Of a DNA stretch of 64,000 nucleotides, positions 22,062 to 32,088 are shown piece by piece; position 1 is the stretch's first letter, and every line of letters starts with the position of its first letter. Origin of the DNA: Paracoccus sp. N5 (GTDB lineage: Bacteria > Pseudomonadota > Alphaproteobacteria > Rhodobacterales > Rhodobacteraceae); assembly GCF_000371965.1 (NCBI RefSeq), contig NZ_AQUO01000001.1, positions 62,001 to 126,000 of the forward strand, written 5' to 3'. A program made the translations under genes and the position numbers. The notes under the pieces are model-generated. The model was not told where the DNA came from, made no database searches, and worked only from the letters and a program-made list of their open reading frames with translations.

Positions 22062-23255
22062 CGCCTTCCTTGCTGTCCATCCGTCGATCATGTCCGCCCA
22101 GTCCTGCAACATCGCCGTCCGCTGCTCGCGGTACTCAGCCTTGTTGTAGACGGCCCTGACGCCTCTCTGTTCGTGCGCCAGGCACTTCTCGATCCAGTCC
22201 GTGTTGTAGCCGGCCTCGTGCAACAACGTGCTGGCCGTGCGCCGCAAGTCATGCGGCCCGAACTTGGCGAGCGGCTTTCCTTCCTTCTGCGCCAGCCGAT
22301 ACGTCAGCGTCAGCACCTGGTTGAGCGTGGCGCTGCTCATGGGTAGGTCCGAGTCATACCGCGACGGCAGCACGTAGTCCGATCCACCGGCGAAGGTTTT
22401 CAGAGCAATGAAGATGTCCAGCGCCTGGCGGGACAGAAACACCAGGTGCGGATTGCGCCGCTTCATCCGCTCCTTCGGGATCGTCCAAAGCGCGTCGCTG
22501 AAATTGATCTCGCTCCAGGTCGCGTTGGTCAGCTCGCTCTTGCGCACCATCGTCAACAGCAGCAGCTTGGCCGCCGCCCGAATGGATGGCGCTGTGCCGA
22601 TGCGCTCCATGTACTGGTACATCAGGCCGATCTCGTCGGGCGTCAGCGCACGGTCGCGCGGCTCGAATTTGGCTATGGACGTTGGGCGCACCAGCTCCGC
22701 CGGGTTCTCGACCTTCTGGCCGCGCTCGATGGCCCAGCGAAAGACCTGGAGCACCACCTCGCGGACATGCACGGCTGTCGCCGGCGCGCCGCGCTCGACG
22801 ATGGCATCGGTCAGCGCGCGCAGGTCTTCGTGGGTGATCTCCACCAGCTTCTGATTGCCGAACTTCGGCTTCAGCTCGCGCTCGTAGACCGAGCGGCGCA
22901 TGTCGCGGGTGGAGTCGGCCATCTGGTAGCCGCGCAGCCACTTTTCCGCCCAGGCCCCGAACGTCTCCGCGTCCTTAACGCGGGCCTTATCCCGCGCCTT
23001 CTCCTTGGCCGGTGACTTCCCGGCCGCGACCATCTTCTTGGCCTCGCCCAACCGCTCGCGGGCTTCCGCCAGGGTGATGCCGCCGACACCGTAGCGGCCG
23101 AAGGTGATGGTCTCCTGCCTACCGTGGATCGAGTAGTTGTAGCGGAACGAGATCGCTCCGGTGGCCGTGACGGCTACATAGAGGCCGTCACGGTCATTCA
23201 CCTTGTAGAGCTTGTCCTTCGGCTTGAGGTTGCGCAGCTTGGTATCGGTCAGCAT
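22056..23255 (-). CDS. int: P4-type tyrosine integrase
   Basis: This 399-residue site-specific recombinase has an N-terminal DUF4102 arm-binding domain (LYKVNDRDGLYVAVTATGAI), a SAM-like core-binding domain near 100-190, and a C-terminal catalytic domain. Catalytic residues are visible: Arg in MVRKSELTNATW, HDLRR in KFGPHDLRRTAS, His in CLAHEQRG, and the nucleophile Tyr in VRAVYNKAEY. The gene lies about 300 bp from guaA and the attachment repeat, the usual layout for P4-type islands. It should catalyse integration at and excision from the guaA 3' end. Confidence 0.93.
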   Translation of the reverse strand: MLTDTKLRNLKPKDKLYKVNDRDGLYVAVTATGAISFRYNYSIHGRQETITFGRYGVGGITLAEARERLGEAKKMVAAGKSPAKEKARDKARVKDAETFGAWAEKWLRGYQMADSTRDMRRSVYERELKPKFGNQKLVEITHEDLRALTDAIVERGAPATAVHVREVVLQVFRWAIERGQKVENPAELVRPTSIAKFEPRDRALTPDEIGLMYQYMERIGTAPSIRAAAKLLLLTMVRKSELTNATWSEINFSDALWTIPKERMKRRNPHLVFLSRQALDIFIALKTFAGGSDYVLPSRYDSDLPMSSATLNQVLTLTYRLAQKEGKPLAKFGPHDLRRTASTLLHEAGYNTDWIEKCLAHEQRGVRAVYNKAEYREQRTAMLQDWADMIDGWTARKAF

Positions 23256-23277
23256 GGTTCTCGCCCTGATTCAGCTC

Positions 23278-23384
23278 AAATACCATGTTCCAAAAATCGG
23301 CCAATCCTGGCGTAAAACAACAACAAAATCATTGTGTTACGCCAACTCAATACCATGAACATCCGCAAGGTGGTTACATGGTAT
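23278..23384. promoter_or_regulatory. putative integrase arm-type sites, proximal end
   Basis: ATACCATG occurs at 23280-23287 and 23350-23357, and inverted at 23377-23384. ATGCCAT follows at 23415-23421 and 23427-23433. The same two motifs occur at the distal end near 2204-2223. This 304-bp gap (23256-23559) carries no gene; it should contain the int promoter and the attachment-site architecture. Confidence 0.4.
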
Positions 23385-23488
23385 CGGCGACTTCTCATGG
23401 CATAGAAGCATTCAATGCCATTCATCATGCCATGAAAAAACGGTGCTTGGCGATGCCAAATGTTGCCAGGCGGTGCCGAACGCAATCA

Positions 23489-23515
23489 CAAAAAATCCCG
23501 CAATGACGCGGGCTT
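23489..23515 (-). terminator. rho-independent terminator after guaA (island-borne)
   Basis: On the minus strand the sequence reads CCCGC, loop, GCGGG, then A and a run of six T. This is a standard intrinsic terminator about 50 bp past the guaA stop. It lies on the island side of the attachment repeat, so the island supplies the transcription end for guaA. Confidence 0.75.
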
Positions 23516-23559
23516 AGGTGTGTTCTCGTGCGACTAGATGCCAGCCAGTGCCAGACGTC

Positions 23560-25122
<1,563 letters not shown>

Positions 25123-25191
25123 GGCAAGGCTTTAGGCCGCGGCAATGCGCTTCGCAAGAGGGCTGTCGCATCGCCGGCCGCAGCGCCGCAG

Positions 25192-25285
25192 GGGTATTTT
25201 CGCAACAGAGAAGGCCGGCCGTCGCGCCGGAGCCGACAGTGCCGTCCAATCGGAACCAATCGCCTTCTTTGTTTTAGAAATACCC
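25192..25285. repeat. intergenic GGGTATTT...AAATACCC element, copy 1
   Basis: The element is bounded by GGGTATTT and AAATACCC, with inner A/G-rich and C/T-rich arms (CAGAGAAGG and CCTTCTTTG). It lies between the ThiE-like stop and the guaA start, both minus strand. The same design recurs at 29418-29480 and, in shortened form, at 56478-56506. Nothing else is seen in this 187-bp gap apart from the guaA promoter region, where I cannot place boxes. Confidence 0.5.
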
Positions 25286-25309
25286 ATGCCGGCCGTGCCG
25301 CCGGCACCG

Positions 25310-25921
25310 TCAGCGCCAGAGATGCCCCAGCGCCTCGACCGGATCGGGCTCGGACCAGATCTCGGGCCCGAGCGCGATGAAATCGCTGACCGGCGCCAGC
25401 TGGCCGATCAGCGCCGGCGTCAGCGCGCCTTCGGCCACCACCGGCGCCTCGATCATCTCGGACCACCATTGGAACAGGTCCAGCTCGGCCAGGGTGCCGT
25501 GGCCCAGCGCCGAGGCGCCGCAGGGGCCGAAGCTGACATAATCCGCCCCGGCTTCGGCCGCGTTCATGCCGTCGTGGCGCGAGGCGCCGCAGAAGGCGCC
25601 GACGATGGCGTCCTGGCCCAGCTCCTTCCTCGCATAGCGCACCGAGCGCGCGCCGTCGGTCAGGTGCACGCCATCGAGCCCGTGGCGCTGCGCCAGCGCG
25701 ACGTGATCGTCGATCACCACCGCCACGTCGCGGGCATGGGCGATCTCGCGCGCGAGGTCCGCGATGCGGCCCAGCTCATCCTCGGAACCGGCGCCGGGGA
25801 TGCGCAGGCAGGCCACCGGGAAGCGGTCCATGACATCGGCAAGCATCGGCCCCAGTGTCGAGGCCGCCGCGCCGACAGGGGTGATCAGATAGAGCTGCGG
25901 CGAATTCGGTTGGTCTGTCAT
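25310..25921 (-). CDS. thiamine phosphate synthase family protein (ThiE/TenI-like)
   Basis: This 203-residue TIM-barrel protein shows ThiE landmarks: LYLITPVG at the first strand, VVIDDHVALAQRHGLDGVHL near the middle, then GADYVSFGPCGAS with the glycine-rich phosphate-binding loop. ThiE joins HMP-PP and HET-P to thiamine phosphate. The substrate-binding segments differ from canonical ThiE: VAVVIDDH replaces the usual LIINDR, and GAFCGASRHDG replaces IGVSTHS. It may therefore be a second-type homologue rather than the main ThiE. No other thi gene is adjacent. The start is set at MTDQPNS with the stop just before the repeat element. Confidence 0.75.
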   Translation of the reverse strand: MTDQPNSPQLYLITPVGAAASTLGPMLADVMDRFPVACLRIPGAGSEDELGRIADLAREIAHARDVAVVIDDHVALAQRHGLDGVHLTDGARSVRYARKELGQDAIVGAFCGASRHDGMNAAEAGADYVSFGPCGASALGHGTLAELDLFQWWSEMIEAPVVAEGALTPALIGQLAPVSDFIALGPEIWSEPDPVEALGHLWR

Positions 25922-26008
25922 GGCGCTGTCATCCTGAGGTTCGCCCCAGCAGATAGCGCAGCGCCGCGCGCCTTGCCAGTGCTTCCCGGGAAGGATATGG
26001 CCGCGCGC

Positions 26009-26740
26009 ATGGAACCCGCGATCATTCTCGTGCGCCCGCAGATGGGCGAAAACATCGGCGCGGCGGCGCGCGCCATGCTGAATTTCGGCCTGACCGACAT
26101 GCGCCTGGTGGCGCCGCGCGACGGCTGGCCCAATCCGCGCGCCGTGGCCATGGCCTCGGGGGCCGCCGGCCGGGTGCTGGACCGGGCGCGGGTGTTTGCG
26201 ACCCTGGCCGAGGCCATGGCGGATGTCGATCATGCCTATGCCACCACCGCGCGCGGCCGCGAGCTGACCAAGCCCGTGCTGACCCCCGCCACCGCCATGG
26301 CCGATGCGCGGGCGCGCCATGCCCAGGGCGGCCGCACCGCGATCCTGTTCGGACCCGAGCGCGCGGGCCTGGAAAACGACGACGTGGCGCGGGCCAATGC
26401 CATCATCACCGTGCCGGTGAACCCGGATTTCCCCTCGCTGAACCTGGCGCAGGCGGTGCTGCTCAACGGCTATGAATGGGCGCGCGAGAGCCTGCCGCCC
26501 GAGCCCGCCCCACATGGCCGCCGCCCCGATGGCGAGGCGCCGGCCACCCGCATCGAGATCGAGAAGCTGGCCGACCATTACGAGGAGCGGCTCGAGGCCG
26601 CGGGCTTCTTCTTCCCGGCCGAGAAGGCGCCGGCGATGAAGCTGACGCTGCGCAACCTGTGGTCGCGGCTGCCGCTGACCCGGGCCGATACGCGCATCTT
26701 CCACGGCATGCTGCGCCAGCTGGTCCGGCGCGCAGATTGA
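26009..26740 (+). CDS. trmJ: TrmJ-type tRNA 2'-O-methyltransferase
   Basis: This 243-residue SpoU/TrmJ-family SPOUT enzyme is predicted to methylate the 2'-OH of position 32 in certain tRNAs. The SAM-binding knot is visible in ILVRPQMGENIGAAARAMLN, TAILFGPERAGLEND and SLNLAQAVLLNGYEW. The start at 26009 gives the family-typical MEPAIILVRP and lies 13 bp past an AAGGA sequence. An ATG four codons upstream (25997) is too close to that site. A C-terminal extension after about residue 165 with basic helices is normal for TrmJ. Confidence 0.88.
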   Translation: MEPAIILVRPQMGENIGAAARAMLNFGLTDMRLVAPRDGWPNPRAVAMASGAAGRVLDRARVFATLAEAMADVDHAYATTARGRELTKPVLTPATAMADARARHAQGGRTAILFGPERAGLENDDVARANAIITVPVNPDFPSLNLAQAVLLNGYEWARESLPPEPAPHGRRPDGEAPATRIEIEKLADHYEERLEAAGFFFPAEKAPAMKLTLRNLWSRLPLTRADTRIFHGMLRQLVRRAD

Positions 26741-26792
26741 TTTCCGGGCGCGCCCGGGCCAAGGTCGCGCCTGTTCGAACAAGGAAGCTGAC

Positions 26793-27938
26793 ATGGCAAG
26801 ACGCCCCGTCTTTCAGGAAGTCACCGAAACGAGCCCAAAGGCCACGCAGCCCTCGGGCGGCATGATCGATGCCGGCCATCGCGGCGCGCGCGGCGCGATC
26901 CGGCTGTGGCTGATCGTCATGTTCGTGCTGGTCGCGGCGATGATCGCGCTGGGGGGGGCCACGCGGCTGACCGGCTCGGGGCTGTCGATCACCGAGTGGA
27001 AGCCGGTGACCGGGGCGATCCCGCCGATGGATGCCGCCGCCTGGCAGGCCGAGTTCGACAAATACAAGCTGATCCCGCAATTCCAGCAGGTGAACCCAGA
27101 CATGGACCTGGCGGGCTTCAAGCAGATCTACTGGTGGGAATGGTCGCACCGCCTGCTGGGCCGGCTGATCGGGCTGGTCTGGGCCGTGGGCTTCCTGGGC
27201 TTTCTGGCCGCCCGCCGCATCCCGACCGGCTGGGTGCCGCGGCTGCTGCTGCTGGGCGTGCTGGGCGGGGCGCAGGGCGCGATCGGCTGGTGGATGGTGC
27301 ATTCGGGCCTGTCGGGCCAGATGGTGCGCGTGGCCTCCTATCGGCTGGCCCTGCACCTGGGGCTGGCCTTCGCGATCCTGGGCTTCATCGCCTGGTATGC
27401 CATGCAGCTCTCGCGGTCCGAGGCGGCGCTGCTGCGCGCCCGCCGCGCCGGCGAGGCGAAGCTGTTTTCCATGACCACCGGGCTGATGCACCTGGCCTTC
27501 GTGCAGATCCTGCTGGGCGCGCTGGTCGCGGGCATCGACGCCGGGCGCATGTATACCGGCTGGCCCACCATGGGCGGCGAGTGGATCCCGGCCGAGATCT
27601 GGGATGCCGCCCTGGGCTGGCGCAATTTCTTCGAGAACCCGGCGCTGGTGCAGTTCATCCACCGCATGGTGGGCTATCTGCTGGCCATCTTCGCGGTCGT
27701 GGTATTCCTGCGCGCCCGGCGCTCGCCGCATCCGCAGACGCGCGGTGCCTATCTCGCGATGATCGCGGCGGTGGCGGTGCAGGTGCTTCTGGGCATCATG
27801 AACGTGATCCATGCCGCGCCGCTGCCCTTGGCGCTGGCGCATCAGGGCATGGCCGTGGCACTCTTCACCCTGATCCTGCGCGCGCGCCACCATGCGCGCT
27901 ATCCTTATGAAACCTCGGTCAGGGGAACCATCCGATGA
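26793..27938 (+). CDS. ctaA: haem A synthase (CtaA/Cox15)
   Basis: This 381-residue integral membrane enzyme oxidises haem O to haem A for aa3-type cytochrome oxidase. It has eight predicted membrane segments in two related halves. The haem-binding histidines lie in EWSHRLLGR and in VHSGLSG in the first half, and in FIHRMVGY and LAHQGMAV in the second. GGATRLTGSGLSITEWKPV is a family signature. The start has AAGGAAG upstream. The stop overlaps the start of the carboxypeptidase gene (ATGA), an operon unrelated by pathway. Confidence 0.96.
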   Translation: MARRPVFQEVTETSPKATQPSGGMIDAGHRGARGAIRLWLIVMFVLVAAMIALGGATRLTGSGLSITEWKPVTGAIPPMDAAAWQAEFDKYKLIPQFQQVNPDMDLAGFKQIYWWEWSHRLLGRLIGLVWAVGFLGFLAARRIPTGWVPRLLLLGVLGGAQGAIGWWMVHSGLSGQMVRVASYRLALHLGLAFAILGFIAWYAMQLSRSEAALLRARRAGEAKLFSMTTGLMHLAFVQILLGALVAGIDAGRMYTGWPTMGGEWIPAEIWDAALGWRNFFENPALVQFIHRMVGYLLAIFAVVVFLRARRSPHPQTRGAYLAMIAAVAVQVLLGIMNVIHAAPLPLALAHQGMAVALFTLILRARHHARYPYETSVRGTIR

Positions 27939-29407
27939 GCGCCTTCGACGATCTTCTCGCCTTCCAGCGCCAGACCGAGGCGCTGTCCTCGGTCGCCGAA
28001 CGGCTGGGCTGGGACCAGGAAACCGTGATGCCGCGCGGTGCGACCGAGCAGCGCAGCGAGGAGATGGCGGCGATGGAATCGGTGCTGCACGAGCGCCGCA
28101 CCGATCCGCGCATCGGCGAATGGCTGGACCAGGCGGTGCCCGAGGACGATGAGGACGCCCGCATCATCGAGCTGATCGCCCGCGATTTCCGCCGCGCCTC
28201 GCGCATCCCGGCGCGGCTGGCGACGGAACTGGCGCGGCAGACCTCGCTGGCGCAGGGCGTCTGGGCCGAGGCCCGGGCCAAGGACGCGCCCGAGGAATTC
28301 CTGCCGGTGCTGGGCGACATCCTGATGCTGAAGCGCGAGGAGGCGGCGGCGCTGGCCGATGGCGGCGATCTTTACGACGCGCTCTTGGACGATTACGAGC
28401 CCGGCGCCACCCAAGCGCAGATCGCGCGGCTGTTCGACGCCATGCGCCCGCGCCTGGTCGCGCTGCGCGAGGACGTGCTGGGCGCCGACCACCAGCCCGA
28501 GCCGCTGACCGGGCATTTCCCGCAGGAAACCCAGCTGCGCCTGGCGCGGACCTGCGCCACCGCCTTCGGCTATGACTGGACCCGGGGCCGCATGGACATC
28601 GCCGTGCATCCCTTCAGTTCGGGACGCTGGCAGGACAGCCGCATCACCACGCGGGTGGTCGAGACCGACCCGTTCAACTGCCTTTATTCCACCATCCACG
28701 AGGTCGGCCATTCCAGCTATGAGCTGGGCATCGACCCCGATTATGCCTTCACGCCCCTGGGCCGCGGCGTCTCGATGGGCGCCCATGAAAGCCAGAGCCG
28801 GATCTACGAAAACCAGATCGGCCGCGGCCGCGCCTTCACCGGCTGGCTTTATCAGCGCATGTCGGATGCCTTCGGCGGGCTGTCGCTGCCCGATGCGGAT
28901 GCCTTCCATGCGACGGTCAACCGGGTGACGCCGGGCTTCATCCGCACCGAATCCGACGAGGTGCAATACAACCTGCACATCATGCTGCGCTTCGACCTGG
29001 AACGCGACCTGATCGCCGGCCGGCTCGACACGCGCGACCTGGTCGAGGCCTGGAACACGCGCTTTCTCAACGATTTCGGCGTGGCCGTGGACCGGCCCGC
29101 CAATGGCGTCCTGCAGGACGTGCATTGGGCGGTCGGGCTTTTCGGCTATTTCCCGACCTATGCGCTGGGGAATGTCTATGCCGGCTGCCTGAATGCGGCC
29201 ATGCGCGCCGCCGTCCCCGATCTCGACGCGGCGCTGGCGCGCGGCGAGGCGGATCCGGCGGTGGAATGGCTGCGCGAGACCATGCAGCGCCATGGCGGCC
29301 TTTATCCGCCGCGCGACCTGATCGAGCGCGCCACCGGCGCCGAGATCAGCGAGGCGCCGCTGCTGGACTATCTGGAAGAGAAATTCTCGGGCATCTACCG
29401 GCTTTGA
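27935..29407 (+). CDS. M32-family metallocarboxypeptidase
   Basis: This 490-residue enzyme is of the Taq carboxypeptidase (M32) family, which removes C-terminal residues from peptides in the cytosol. The zinc motif is in IHEVGHSSYELG (HExxH), with the downstream ESQSRIYENQIGR and RTESDEVQYNLHI blocks typical of the family. Length is normal. It is coupled to ctaA by a four-base overlap and followed by a terminator-like repeat element. Confidence 0.95.
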   Translation: MSAFDDLLAFQRQTEALSSVAERLGWDQETVMPRGATEQRSEEMAAMESVLHERRTDPRIGEWLDQAVPEDDEDARIIELIARDFRRASRIPARLATELARQTSLAQGVWAEARAKDAPEEFLPVLGDILMLKREEAAALADGGDLYDALLDDYEPGATQAQIARLFDAMRPRLVALREDVLGADHQPEPLTGHFPQETQLRLARTCATAFGYDWTRGRMDIAVHPFSSGRWQDSRITTRVVETDPFNCLYSTIHEVGHSSYELGIDPDYAFTPLGRGVSMGAHESQSRIYENQIGRGRAFTGWLYQRMSDAFGGLSLPDADAFHATVNRVTPGFIRTESDEVQYNLHIMLRFDLERDLIAGRLDTRDLVEAWNTRFLNDFGVAVDRPANGVLQDVHWAVGLFGYFPTYALGNVYAGCLNAAMRAAVPDLDAALARGEADPAVEWLRETMQRHGGLYPPRDLIERATGAEISEAPLLDYLEEKFSGIYRL

Positions 29408-29417
29408 GCTTGGATTC

Positions 29418-29480
29418 GGGTATTTGCAGAGCAAAGAAGCCGGGCGCGGTGCCCTGGTCTTCTTCGTTCTTCAAATACCC
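29418..29480. repeat. intergenic GGGTATTT...AAATACCC element, copy 2 (likely bidirectional terminator)
   Basis: The outer arms GGGTATTTG and CAAATACCC enclose inner arms AAGAAG-CC-GGGC and GCCC-GG-CTTCTT (29434-29464), giving a two-level hairpin. It lies in the 75-bp gap between the convergent carboxypeptidase and P450 genes, where a bidirectional terminator is expected. Confidence 0.65.
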
Positions 29481-29482
29481 AT

Positions 29483-30829
29483 TCAACGCTTCGACAGGCG
29501 CAGGTGGATGCCGTTCTTGCCCCGCAGCGTCAGGCGCATGACCGGCACGGGTCTTTCGGGTCCGGGTTCCAGCCGGTAGGTCCTGATCAGGGACGAGAGC
29601 AGCAGCGGCCCCTCGATCATGGCGAAGCCGGCGCCGGGGCAGGCGCGGGCGCCGGCCGAGAAGGGGATATAGGCGTCGCGCATGCAGGCCTTGCCGTTCT
29701 CGGTCTGCCAACGGTCGGGGTCGAAGCCGTCGGGATTGTCCCACAGCCGCTCATGGCGATGCAGGTGCCAGGGCGACAGGACCAGTTGCGCGCCCTTGGG
29801 GGCCTTGCGGTCGCGCAGGGTCTCGGCATGGGCGCATTGCCGCACCGTCATCGCGACCGGGGGATAAAGCCGCAGTGCCTCGCGGAAGACGGCGCGGGAC
29901 AGCGGCAGGGCCTTGATGGCGGCGAAATCGGCGGTGAGGTTCTGGCGGGCCTCTTCGGCCAGACGGTCCTGCCAGTCGGGATGCTCGGCCAGCAGGTAGA
30001 GCGCCCAGGCCAGCGCCGAGGCGCCGGTTTCGTGCCCGGCCAGGAAGAAGGTCGCGACCTCGTCGACCATCTCGGCGGCGGTGAAGACCGCGCCGGTCTG
30101 GGGATCGGGCGTGGTCATGATCCGGGTCGCGAGGTCAGCGGGCGCGACGCCTTGGGCGATCAGCGCGGCGCGATCCGCCACCAGCTGCCGGATCAGGTCG
30201 CGGATGCGGCGGGCGCTGGCGCGGGTGCGGCTACTGTGCAGCCGCGCCCAGCGCGGCAGCGGCAGGAGGCCCCCGAGATTCACCATCGGTTGCGCGTCCT
30301 GGTGGTCGCGGAAGGACTGGAACACGCCGGCGGCGATGCGGTCCTCGATCGGGATCGAGAACAGGGTGCGGAAGATCACGTCGGCGGCGATGTGGCTGGT
30401 CAGCGGCTCGATGTCCACATCCGCGCCGTCGGCCAGCGGTGCCAGCCGGGCCACGCCGGATTGCGCCGCGTCCCACATGGCGGCGAAGGATTCGCGCAGC
30501 CTGCCGCCCTCGAAGGCCTGGTCGATGATGCGGCGCTGGTGCTGCCAGGTCGCGCCGTTCGAGATGAAGCTGGAATTGCCCAAGAGCGGTTGCAGACCGG
30601 CCGCCATGCGCGGCGATTTCGGGAAATCCATCGGCCGCTGCTTCAGGATCAGGTCGATCAGCTTGGGGTCGTTGCAGGTGAAGCTGCGGATGAAGGGGGC
30701 GCGGAACTCGGCCATCCAGGCGCGATAGAGCCGGTCGGACTGCGCCGAGAGGATGTCCTGGCGGAAATCGCGCAGGAAGCGCCAGAGCGAGGGCTTGCCC
30801 GGGCGCGAGGCGGGTTTCGGCGGGATCAT
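29483..30829 (-). CDS. cytochrome P450
   Basis: This 448-residue haem monooxygenase has no membrane anchor. Landmarks are the I-helix oxygen-binding AGHETGASALAW, the ExxR motif in FREALRLYPP, and the haem-thiolate loop FSAGARACPGAG with the cysteine ligand. The start at 30829 overlaps the stop of the upstream gene (ATGA), so the longer frame upstream is not used. No ferredoxin or reductase gene lies nearby, so redox partners must come from elsewhere. The overall pattern resembles bacterial P450s with CYP4/fatty-acid-type features, but the substrate cannot be read. Confidence 0.93.
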   Translation of the reverse strand: MIPPKPASRPGKPSLWRFLRDFRQDILSAQSDRLYRAWMAEFRAPFIRSFTCNDPKLIDLILKQRPMDFPKSPRMAAGLQPLLGNSSFISNGATWQHQRRIIDQAFEGGRLRESFAAMWDAAQSGVARLAPLADGADVDIEPLTSHIAADVIFRTLFSIPIEDRIAAGVFQSFRDHQDAQPMVNLGGLLPLPRWARLHSSRTRASARRIRDLIRQLVADRAALIAQGVAPADLATRIMTTPDPQTGAVFTAAEMVDEVATFFLAGHETGASALAWALYLLAEHPDWQDRLAEEARQNLTADFAAIKALPLSRAVFREALRLYPPVAMTVRQCAHAETLRDRKAPKGAQLVLSPWHLHRHERLWDNPDGFDPDRWQTENGKACMRDAYIPFSAGARACPGAGFAMIEGPLLLSSLIRTYRLEPGPERPVPVMRLTLRGKNGIHLRLSKR

Positions 30830-32019
30830 GTCGCGGTGAAGCCGTTGACCGGCCGGGCGATGCGGCCCGGCGAATGGTCGCGGCCGGCGAAGCGCGCGCC
30901 AAGCGGCAGCGGCCCGGCGGTGATGGCGAAATAATCGTAGTCGCCGGGGCGGTCGAAGGCGCAGAGATACTGGAAATGCAGCCGGAACCAGCGCCCGCGC
31001 AGGCTGCGGCGCTTTTCCGGGGAAAGCGTCCGGGTGAAGGCGGCCGAGAGCACCAGCGGCTGCCGGCGCTCGGGCGGCGCGACGCCCGAGACCGCGACCG
31101 GGTCGCAGAGCCCGAAGCAGCAGGCGTCGCCCGGCGCGGTCACATCGACCCAGTCGAGTTCGGGCCGCGCCGAGAGATAGGCGAGATCCGCCCGCAGCCG
31201 GTTCGCGCGCGGCAGGAAAGCGGCCATCGGCACGACATGGCCCAGCGACAGGTAGGAGAGACGCGCCCCCGCCGGCACCCGGCCGGAACGGATCAGGTCC
31301 GAGAGCACCGAGACGCCCAGGTAGGCGCCGGAGCTGTGGCCGACGACCAGCACCTCGTCCCAATCGCCCGCCAGCACCTCGGCGATGCGGTCGGCGAATT
31401 GCGCCAGCCGCGCCTCGAGCGCCGGGGGATAGGCGCCGCCCCCCTGGGCGGTAAAGGCGTAGTCGTGCATCAGGTAATAGGCGAAGATCTTGCCGTCGAG
31501 CCGTCGCCACAGGTGCAGCCCGGCCCAGGCCACCGCCAGCGTGACCGGCAGCGCCAGCCCCATCACGCCGGTCAGCCGGCCGACGAGCCAGCCGAAGGCC
31601 GCGCCGACCAGCAGCGCCACGGCCAGTTGCGCCAGCAGCACCACCACCGGATAAAGCGCCGCGATCACCGGGCCGCGGCGCAGCCGCATCAGCCGGAACA
31701 GCGCCCCCGAGCCGATATAGACCCAGGCGGTGCGGCAAAGCTGGCCATAGGTCGCGGCGATCGACTGCCCCATCGAGCCCTGCACGATGTCGGCCCAGAC
31801 CAGCACCTCGAACTCGGCCTCGGCCCGCGCGCCGCCGAAATCGCCCGCGACGCCCCAGCCGAAGCCCTTGCGGTCGCGGCGCGGGCCGAAACCCAGCCGA
31901 TAGCCCGAGATCCGCGCCTGCTCGGCCCCCTCGCGCTTGTAAAGCTCGCGGTAGCGGCGCGGCGGGATCGGGTCATAGCCGGGGATGTAGAGGACGCGGC
32001 GGCGAAAGGGGCGGGTCAT
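30826..32019 (-). CDS. membrane protein with alpha/beta-hydrolase nucleophile motif
   Basis: This is a 397-residue protein. Two or three hydrophobic segments lie around residues 110-165 (VIAALYPVVVLLAQLAVALL and a following helix). A lipase-like nucleophile elbow is seen in VLVVGHSSGAYLGV (GHSSG). The N-terminus RVLYIPGYDP also resembles the first strand of hydrolases. I do not recognise a named family. It is translationally coupled to the P450 gene, so the pair may act on the same lipid-like or ester substrate. The start at 32019 (MTRPF) is chosen over an in-frame ATG ten codons upstream without clear evidence either way. Confidence 0.65.
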   Translation of the reverse strand: MTRPFRRRVLYIPGYDPIPPRRYRELYKREGAEQARISGYRLGFGPRRDRKGFGWGVAGDFGGARAEAEFEVLVWADIVQGSMGQSIAATYGQLCRTAWVYIGSGALFRLMRLRRGPVIAALYPVVVLLAQLAVALLVGAAFGWLVGRLTGVMGLALPVTLAVAWAGLHLWRRLDGKIFAYYLMHDYAFTAQGGGAYPPALEARLAQFADRIAEVLAGDWDEVLVVGHSSGAYLGVSVLSDLIRSGRVPAGARLSYLSLGHVVPMAAFLPRANRLRADLAYLSARPELDWVDVTAPGDACCFGLCDPVAVSGVAPPERRQPLVLSAAFTRTLSPEKRRSLRGRWFRLHFQYLCAFDRPGDYDYFAITAGPLPLGARFAGRDHSPGRIARPVNGFTAT

Positions 32020-32088
32020 GTCACGGCGGTTGTTTTGCCGGTGCAGCATAACCCATCCGGGCGAGCGGGCAAGTCGCGAGCCGTCAGG

